From assembly GCA_031267205.1 (NCBI GenBank), contig JAIRZN010000086.1, positions 1 through 10,873 of the forward strand: 10,873 bases of DNA, written 5' to 3'. Source of the DNA: Tannerellaceae bacterium (GTDB lineage: Bacteria; Bacteroidota; Bacteroidia; Bacteroidales; Tannerellaceae). Shown here piece after piece: positions 6,161-10,873 of this stretch. The number at the start of each line of letters is the position of its first letter. Positions within the stretch are counted from its first letter, which is position 1. Below the pieces are notes generated by a model. The model was not told the origin of the DNA. It was given only the letters and a program-made list of their open reading frames with translations, and searched no databases. A program made the position numbers and the translations under genes.

Positions 6161-6462
6161 CTTCGGGACTTCCGACCGCTGTCGAATCCTTCAACGACTA
6201 CCCTTTGGGACTTTCGACCGCTGTCGAATCCTTCAACGACTACCATTTGGAACTTTCGACCAATGTCGAAACCTTCAACGACTACCCTTTGGGACTTTCG
6301 ACCAATGTCGAATCCTCCAATGACTACCCTTTGGGACTTCCGACCACTGTCGAATCCTTCAACGACTACCCTTTGGGACTTCCGACCAATGTCGAATCCT
6401 TCAACGACTACCCTTTGGGACTTCCGACCAATGTCGAATCCTTCAACGACTACCCTTCGGGA
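6161..6462. repeat. 42-bp tandem repeat array R2 (seven units plus a partial)
   Basis: Seven uninterrupted 42-bp units start at 6161, 6203, 6245, 6287, 6329, 6371 and 6413, and an eight-base remnant CTTCGGGA follows at 6455. Each has the form CTTTGGGACTTYCGACC, a variable pair of bases, TGTCGAATCC, then TTCAACGACTACC. Several units contain a perfect dyad TTCGAC-N4-GTCGAA. The period equals that of array R1, and the string TTTGGAACTTTC is identical in a unit of each (6246-6257 here). There are no spacers, so it is not CRISPR. Open frames on both strands follow from the period and the lack of stops. It sits between the divergent LiaF-like/LytTR and GH109 operons. Confidence 0.95.
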
Positions 6463-6622
6463 AAGCATCGACGCCGTTTCGCCCCATTGCGAGGCTGTAG
6501 CCCTCCCGATTAAGCCGCCACGTCCTCGTCTCCCCCCAATCTTTTTCCCCCACTGGGGAAGCTATTCCCGTCGTCGGATTAGACTTTTATTTTCCGGCAG
6601 CGCCGCGTCCCGCGGAAAATTA
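6463..6622. other. Gene-free stretch between array R2 and the GH109 operon
   Basis: No gene or clear terminator is visible. The sequence is C-rich, with CCCCCCAATC (6532-6541), the reverse complement of a decamer occurring at 497-506 beside array R1. Short inverted pairs such as CCCC-ACT-GGGG (near 6551-6561) may form small hairpins of unknown importance. Confidence 0.45.
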
Positions 6623-6630
6623 TATATTTG
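6623..6630 (+). promoter_or_regulatory. Likely -7 box of the GH109-GT-fkp operon
   Basis: TATATTTG fits the Bacteroidota -7 consensus TAnnTTTG, 28 bases before the GH109 ATG. I could not find a good TTTG box at the expected distance upstream, so the promoter may depend on an activator or be weak. Confidence 0.5.
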
Positions 6631-6657
6631 CATCTGTAATTAAAACTATTATAAGAC

Positions 6658-8061
6658 ATGGAAAGCTCTCGCCGTTCTTTTATCAGAAAAATGACTGTCG
6701 CCGGCATAGGTACTGCCGGCATTGCGTTAGGTAGTAACGCCGCCGCTAACGAAGCGGCAAACGACATGGAACCCCAGAAAAAGAAACCTGCCGGTAAGGA
6801 CGACGGCAAGCTGCGTTTCGGCTTTATCGGAACAGGCTCAAGGTGCCAGGAACATATTAATAATGTATTAGCCATTCCGGGCAATAAGATCGTGGCCGTT
6901 TGCGACGTTCAGCAGGGGCCTTTGGAAAGAACGCTGAAGCACATAGCCGGTTTTAACGTGCCCGAACCTAAGGTTTATACCGGAAGCGAACGGGCTTTCG
7001 AGCAGATGCTCAATAATGAAGAGTTCGACTGCGTAATCATTGCAAGCCCCTGGGAGTGGCACGTGCCGATGTCGGTAGCCTCGATGAAGGCCGGCGTGCC
7101 TTACGTAGGCGTGGAAGTATCCGCCGCTAATACGGTGGAAGAATGCTGGGATCTGGTTAACGTGTCGGAAGCTACCGGCAGCCGCTTGAATATCATGGAG
7201 AACGTATGTTACCGGCGCGACTGTATGGCCGCCCTGAACATGGTGCGCAAAGGCTTGTTCGGCGAACTGCTGCACGGCGGATGCGGATACGAGCACGACC
7301 TGAGGGACGTGAAGTTCAACGACGGCGCAAATTACAGCTATCAGAAAGGCGGCGAACTGCGCATGGGGCCGGACGCCTACGCAGAGGCGCAGTGGAGGAC
7401 GCAGCACTCGGTAGCCCGCAACGGCGATATATACCCTACGCACGGTATCGGCCCGGTAGCTAATTGCATGGACATAAATCACGGCAACCGTTTCCTCTCG
7501 CTCTCGGCTATGGCTACCCAGACGCGGGGCTTGCATAAGTTTATCGTCGATAACGGAGGCGAAAACCATCCCTTGGCGAAACTGCGCTTCAATCTTGGCG
7601 ATATAGTCACATCCATGATCAAGTGCGCCAACGGGCAGACGATTATCGTTACGCACGACACCAATTCGCCCCGCCCCTACTCGCTCGGCTTCCGCATACA
7701 GGGAACGCAGGGTTTATGGATGAACGACGGCGACCACGTATACGTCGAAGGACAGTCCAAGCCCCACCGCTGGGACGAGTCCGAAGAATGGTTCAAGAAG
7801 TACGACCACAAGCTATGGAGCGCGCTCGACGCCAACGCGCGCGAAGCCGGGCACGGAGGTATGGACTATATTATGATGTACGACTTTATCGACGCCATAC
7901 GCAACAAGAAGCCGACGCCGATGGATTGCTACGATGCCGCAGCATGGAGCGCCATATCGGGGCTGTCGGAAATGTCGGTCGCCCGCGGGGGAGCCGTAGT
8001 CGATTTCCCCGACTTCACTCGCGGACAGTGGATTCATCGCAAGCCTGCCTTCGCTCTCTGA
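6658..8061 (+). CDS. Tat-exported GH109-type alpha-N-acetylgalactosaminidase (Gfo/Idh/MocA fold)
   Basis: 467 residues. GH109 enzymes use a tightly bound NAD+ to cleave alpha-linked GalNAc, including the blood group A terminal sugar. The N-terminus S-R-R-S-F-I-R-K-M (4-12) followed by a hydrophobic stretch (about 13-30) is a twin-arginine signal, consistent with export of a folded, cofactor-loaded protein. The Rossmann motif G-F-I-G-T-G-S-R (55-62) binds NAD. Blocks I recall as characteristic of the Elizabethkingia GH109 enzyme are all present: S-P-W-E-W-H (130-135), E-N-V-C-Y-R-R-D (181-188), Y-P-T-H-G-I-G-P (259-266), H-R-W-D-x-S-E-x-W (370-378) and G-H-G-G-M-D-Y (398-404). The Tyr and His of Y-P-T-H are expected in the active site. 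First gene of a plus-strand operon, 11 bp before the GT. A plain oxidoreductase is the alternative, but less likely. Confidence 0.9.
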   Translation: MESSRRSFIRKMTVAGIGTAGIALGSNAAANEAANDMEPQKKKPAGKDDGKLRFGFIGTGSRCQEHINNVLAIPGNKIVAVCDVQQGPLERTLKHIAGFNVPEPKVYTGSERAFEQMLNNEEFDCVIIASPWEWHVPMSVASMKAGVPYVGVEVSAANTVEECWDLVNVSEATGSRLNIMENVCYRRDCMAALNMVRKGLFGELLHGGCGYEHDLRDVKFNDGANYSYQKGGELRMGPDAYAEAQWRTQHSVARNGDIYPTHGIGPVANCMDINHGNRFLSLSAMATQTRGLHKFIVDNGGENHPLAKLRFNLGDIVTSMIKCANGQTIIVTHDTNSPRPYSLGFRIQGTQGLWMNDGDHVYVEGQSKPHRWDESEEWFKKYDHKLWSALDANAREAGHGGMDYIMMYDFIDAIRNKKPTPMDCYDAAAWSAISGLSEMSVARGGAVVDFPDFTRGQWIHRKPAFAL

Positions 8062-8072
8062 ACCGACGGATA

Positions 8073-9185
8073 ATGAACATCGGATTTGATGCAAAAAGAG
8101 CCGTTCAGAATAATACCGGTCTGGGTAATTACAGCCGGTATGTCATAGAAATACTGTCGGAATACTATCCTGAGAACCGCTACGTCCTTTTTGCGCCGCG
8201 ACGCAGGCATAATGCCGGATTGCGGACTATCCTGTCGAGGGAGAATATCTCCTTTGTCTTTCCCGCGGGAATATACAAGCTGTTCGCTTCCCTGTGGCGG
8301 ACGTTGGGTATAAGGAAGGATGTGCGCGGGAAAGGCCTCGACCTGTATCACGGACTGAGCAACGAGCTTCCCCTCGGTATCGCCGGCGTGAAGACGGTCG
8401 TTACCGTCCACGATCTTATTTTCATTCGCCACCCCCGATACTATAACGCGGCGGACAGGATTATATACCGCCTCAAGCTCAGGCACGCCTGCCGTACAGC
8501 CGACGTAATCATTGCAACGAGCGAATGTACTAAGCGCGATATAGTATCCTTTTTCCACATCCCGCCACAGAAGATAAAGGTTGTCTACCAAGGATGCCAC
8601 CCCATGTTTGGTGAAAGCGTCACGGAGGAAAGGCGGAAGGATGTGGCCTGTAAATACAGCCTGCCGCAACGCTTCCTGCTCAACGTTGGCACTATCGAGG
8701 AGCGCAAGAACCTGATGATTATTGTCAAAGCCATGACCAACATACCCGAAGACGTACATTTAGTCGCCATAGGCAAATCGACGCGCTACCGTCAGCAGGT
8801 GGAAAGGTACGCTGAGAAGTCGGGAACGGCTCCGCGCCTGCACATATTGGATAATGTAACCTCAGACGACTTGCCGGCCATCTACCGGATGGCGGAGGTC
8901 TTTATCTATCCCTCGTTTTTCGAGGGTTTCGGTATTCCTGTCGTTGAAGCGTTGACGAGCGGCCTGCCTGTAATTGCGGCCACAGGTTCGTGTCTGGAAG
9001 AGGCGGGAGGCCCCGGTTCAATATATGTCGATCCTTACGACGAGGCAGGGTTGTCGGAACAGCTAATCTCGCTTTTGGACGATAAGGAGCGGATGAAACG
9101 CATGGCCGCCGACGGGAGGGAGTACACAAAACGCTTCTCCGGCGAACGTATAGCTTCCGACCTCATGAGCGTCTATTCCATCTAA
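8073..9185 (+). CDS. GT4-family glycosyltransferase
   Basis: 370 residues from the ATG at 8073. The frame is open for 150 codons further upstream, but that part overlaps the GH109 gene and is shadow sequence. It has a GT-B fold: an N-terminal acceptor domain starting M-N-I-G-F-D with the T-G-L-G-N-Y-S-R loop (15-22), T-V-H-D-L (111-115), and A-T-S-E-C-T-K-R-D (148-156). The donor domain has N-V-G-T-I-E-E-R-K-N (204-213) and the E-x7-E motif E284-G-F-G-I-P-V-V-E292 that contacts the nucleotide sugar in retaining GT4 enzymes. No signal peptide or membrane segment is apparent, so it acts on the cytoplasmic side. It sits 18 bp before fkp, which makes GDP-fucose a possible donor or a later product of the same glycan pathway. 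Donor specificity cannot be read from sequence. Confidence 0.92.
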   Translation: MNIGFDAKRAVQNNTGLGNYSRYVIEILSEYYPENRYVLFAPRRRHNAGLRTILSRENISFVFPAGIYKLFASLWRTLGIRKDVRGKGLDLYHGLSNELPLGIAGVKTVVTVHDLIFIRHPRYYNAADRIIYRLKLRHACRTADVIIATSECTKRDIVSFFHIPPQKIKVVYQGCHPMFGESVTEERRKDVACKYSLPQRFLLNVGTIEERKNLMIIVKAMTNIPEDVHLVAIGKSTRYRQQVERYAEKSGTAPRLHILDNVTSDDLPAIYRMAEVFIYPSFFEGFGIPVVEALTSGLPVIAATGSCLEEAGGPGSIYVDPYDEAGLSEQLISLLDDKERMKRMAADGREYTKRFSGERIASDLMSVYSI

Positions 9186-9203
9186 TTACACAAACACACG
9201 ATA

Positions 9204-10873
9204 ATGAAAAAGCTTTTATCGCTACCGCCGGACGTAGTTCCCTGCTTTCACGAGATAGAACATTTGCCGGAAGAAGAATGGTTCTGCGCCTCCGACCCTG
9301 AAGGCAAACCCTTAGGCTCCGCCGGAGGCTCCGTATGCTTGCTCGAAGAGTGCATGCGAAGCGAGGGCGCAGGAATCTCCTTCGCACAATGGATCGGGAA
9401 GGAGAAACGCATCCTCTTACATGCCGGAGGCCAGAGCCGACGCCTGCCCGCTTACGCCGCCTGGGGAAAGATACTCACGCCTATGCCGGTGTTCAGATGG
9501 GCGCGGGGGCAGCGTCTGAATCAGAACCTGCTCTCGCTCCAGATACCATTGTATGAAGAAATAATGCACAAAGCCCCGGATTCGTTTCATACCTTGATAG
9601 CAAGCGGCGACGTATATATACGCTCCACTCGTCCGCTCCAGGCCATACCGGAGGCCGATGTTGTGTGTTACGGTCTATGGGCCGACCCGTCGCTGGCGAC
9701 GCGGCACGGGGTTTTCCTCTCTCGGCGGGACAGTCCGTATGCGCTTGATTTCATGCTCCAGAAGCCGTCTATGACGGACTTGGGGAAGCTCGCCGGCACG
9801 CACCTTTTCCTGATGGACATCGGTATATGGCTGCTCAACGACCGGGCTGTGGAGTGTATGGCAAGGCGTTCGCATGACGGCGACGGCTTGAAGATGTACG
9901 ACCTGTATGCCGGCTTCGGACTATCGCTGGGGATGCGGCCGAAGGTGGAGGATGCGGAATTGAACGCGCTGTCGGTCGCCATCCTGCCACTGCCCGGAGG
10001 GGAGTTTTACCACTACGGTACGGGGCGCGAACTAATATCGTCAACCCTGGCGATACAGAACCTTGTGCACGACCAGCGCATCATTATGCAACGCGCCCTG
10101 AAGCCGCACCCTGCAATGTTCGTGCAAAACGCCCAGACTGATATTAGCCTGACGACGGCCAACTCGGAGCTATGGATAGAGAACAGTCACATCGGCCCCC
10201 GCTGGCAGCTTACCGACAGGCATATCCTCACAGGCATACCGCGCAATGACTGGGCGCTGAAGCTATCGTCAGGGACGTGTATTGACATCGTGCCGATTGG
10301 GGAGAGCGACTTTGTCGCGCGTCCTTACGGTTTCGACGATGCTTTCAAGGGCAGTACGGATAGTACGGACACTATCTTCCTCGGCAAGCCCTTCCCGCAA
10401 TGGGCTATCGAAAGGGAATCGCCCCTCCGCGAAGCCGTAGACATACAGTACGCCAAGCTGTTCCCCGTGTGCCGGACGACGGAAGAACTTGAGGCCGTCT
10501 TGCTATGGATGACGGCCGAGCCATATAACGTGCGCGGAAAGGCCGTATGGGAATCCGCAGCCAGGATGTCGGCAAACGATCTTCTGCGCCACGCCAACAT
10601 CCCCCGCCTCGCATCCCAGCGCAAAGCCTTTGAGGTGAAAAACCTGGCCTCCTTAGCTGCCAACCATGAGAAAAGCGTCTTCTATCAGTTGGATTTGTCG
10701 GAAGCCGCTGCAAGCTTTGCCTCCGCAGGTATTCCGTTGCCGCAACCGCTTGCCGCAGGGACGCCTTTGATGAAGCGGATACACGACTGCATGTTCCGCG
10801 CCCGGACGCTTATGTTGAGTAACGGCTCAGGCTCGGAAGAAGAGCGCAAAGCCTTCGCGCTCCTGAGCGATGG
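9204..10873 (+). CDS. fkp: Bifunctional L-fucokinase/L-fucose-1-phosphate guanylyltransferase, 3' truncated by window end
   Basis: Open without a stop to the window edge: 556 codons of a protein usually about 950 residues long. Fkp salvages L-fucose: the C-terminal GHMP kinase makes fucose-1-phosphate and the N-terminal guanylyltransferase converts it to GDP-fucose. What is seen covers the guanylyltransferase part and linker. It includes K-R-I-L-L-H-A-G-G-Q-S-R-R-L-P (68-82) with G-K-I-L-T-P (88-93), the nucleotide-binding loop; E-A-D-V-V-C-Y-G-L-W; H-L-F-L-M-D-I-G-I-W-L-L; I-L-P-L-P-G-G-E-F-Y-H-Y-G-T; W-I-E-N-S-H-I-G-P; and V-N-H-E-K-S-V-F-Y-Q-L-D-like A-N-H-E-K-S-V-F-Y-Q-L-D near 490-501. 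These match my memory of Bacteroides fragilis Fkp closely. The stretch A-Y-A-A-W in the loop differs from the G-Y-A-P-S I recall, and may be natural variation. The kinase domain lies outside the window. Confidence 0.95.
   Translation, partial: MKKLLSLPPDVVPCFHEIEHLPEEEWFCASDPEGKPLGSAGGSVCLLEECMRSEGAGISFAQWIGKEKRILLHAGGQSRRLPAYAAWGKILTPMPVFRWARGQRLNQNLLSLQIPLYEEIMHKAPDSFHTLIASGDVYIRSTRPLQAIPEADVVCYGLWADPSLATRHGVFLSRRDSPYALDFMLQKPSMTDLGKLAGTHLFLMDIGIWLLNDRAVECMARRSHDGDGLKMYDLYAGFGLSLGMRPKVEDAELNALSVAILPLPGGEFYHYGTGRELISSTLAIQNLVHDQRIIMQRALKPHPAMFVQNAQTDISLTTANSELWIENSHIGPRWQLTDRHILTGIPRNDWALKLSSGTCIDIVPIGESDFVARPYGFDDAFKGSTDSTDTIFLGKPFPQWAIERESPLREAVDIQYAKLFPVCRTTEELEAVLLWMTAEPYNVRGKAVWESAARMSANDLLRHANIPRLASQRKAFEVKNLASLAANHEKSVFYQLDLSEAAASFASAGIPLPQPLAAGTPLMKRIHDCMFRARTLMLSNGSGSEEERKAFALLSD

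Noticed and set aside
6034..6513. Plus-strand frame of 159 codons (and a minus-strand frame 6100-6468) through array R2
   Set aside because: At least four overlapping frames on both strands are open through the same repeat, and none has a convincing start, a promoter or a non-repeat domain. A repeat peptide cannot be fully excluded without proteomics.
6868..7656. Long minus-strand open frame opposite the GH109 gene (similarly 8034-8759 opposite the GT gene)
   Set aside because: The plus-strand frames encode recognisable enzymes with all family motifs. The antisense frames show no family features and reflect the GC-rich codon use.
7623..8072. N-terminal extension of the glycosyltransferase by 150 residues
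   Set aside because: This part overlaps GH109 in another frame and reads as arginine-rich nonsense. The GT4 fold starts cleanly at the ATG at 8073.

Overview
The window looks like a chromosomal segment from a Bacteroidales bacterium (Bacteroides/Parabacteroides/Tannerella-like). Three things point there: an Fkp-type fucokinase/GDP-fucose pyrophosphorylase, small secreted proteins with the Bacteroidota 'Q-V-x-I-G-T ... G-V-L-L-P' N-terminus, and promoters of the Bacteroidota type (TTTG about 20 nt upstream of TAnnTTTG) in front of genes that mostly lack Shine-Dalgarno sequences. I cannot name the species.

Layout. 1-701 has no convincing gene. It holds a 42-bp tandem repeat array (R1, 91-325), a GC-rich structured element (386-478), and a terminator (549-579). 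On the minus strand follow hit (702-1097) and greA (1108-1578), with a leader carrying a consensus promoter and then a strong intrinsic terminator. Upstream, also on the minus strand, is a three-gene operon (4172 down to 1786) of secreted proteins of about 260 residues, apparently paralogues with a C1q/TNF-like C-terminal half. Next, again on the minus strand, is a two-gene unit (5906 down to 4348): a four-helix membrane protein with a LiaF-like C-terminal domain, and a LytTR DNA-binding protein carrying its own four-helix membrane domain.

The divergent intergenic region 5907-6657 contains a second 42-bp array (R2, 6161-6454) that appears to be a diverged relative of R1. To its right, on the plus strand, is a tightly packed operon: a Tat-exported Gfo/Idh/MocA-fold enzyme of the GH109 alpha-N-acetylgalactosaminidase type (6658-8061), a GT4 glycosyltransferase (8073-9185), and fkp (9204 onward, cut by the window end before its kinase domain).

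How they may work together (inference). The right operon suggests a link between removing alpha-GalNAc from glycans and building fucosylated bacterial surface glycans. The central pair looks like an envelope-sensing module that signals straight to DNA without a histidine kinase. The greA leader suggests control by premature termination. The paired repeat arrays, with a period of 42 bp (four helical turns), are the least explained structure in the window.
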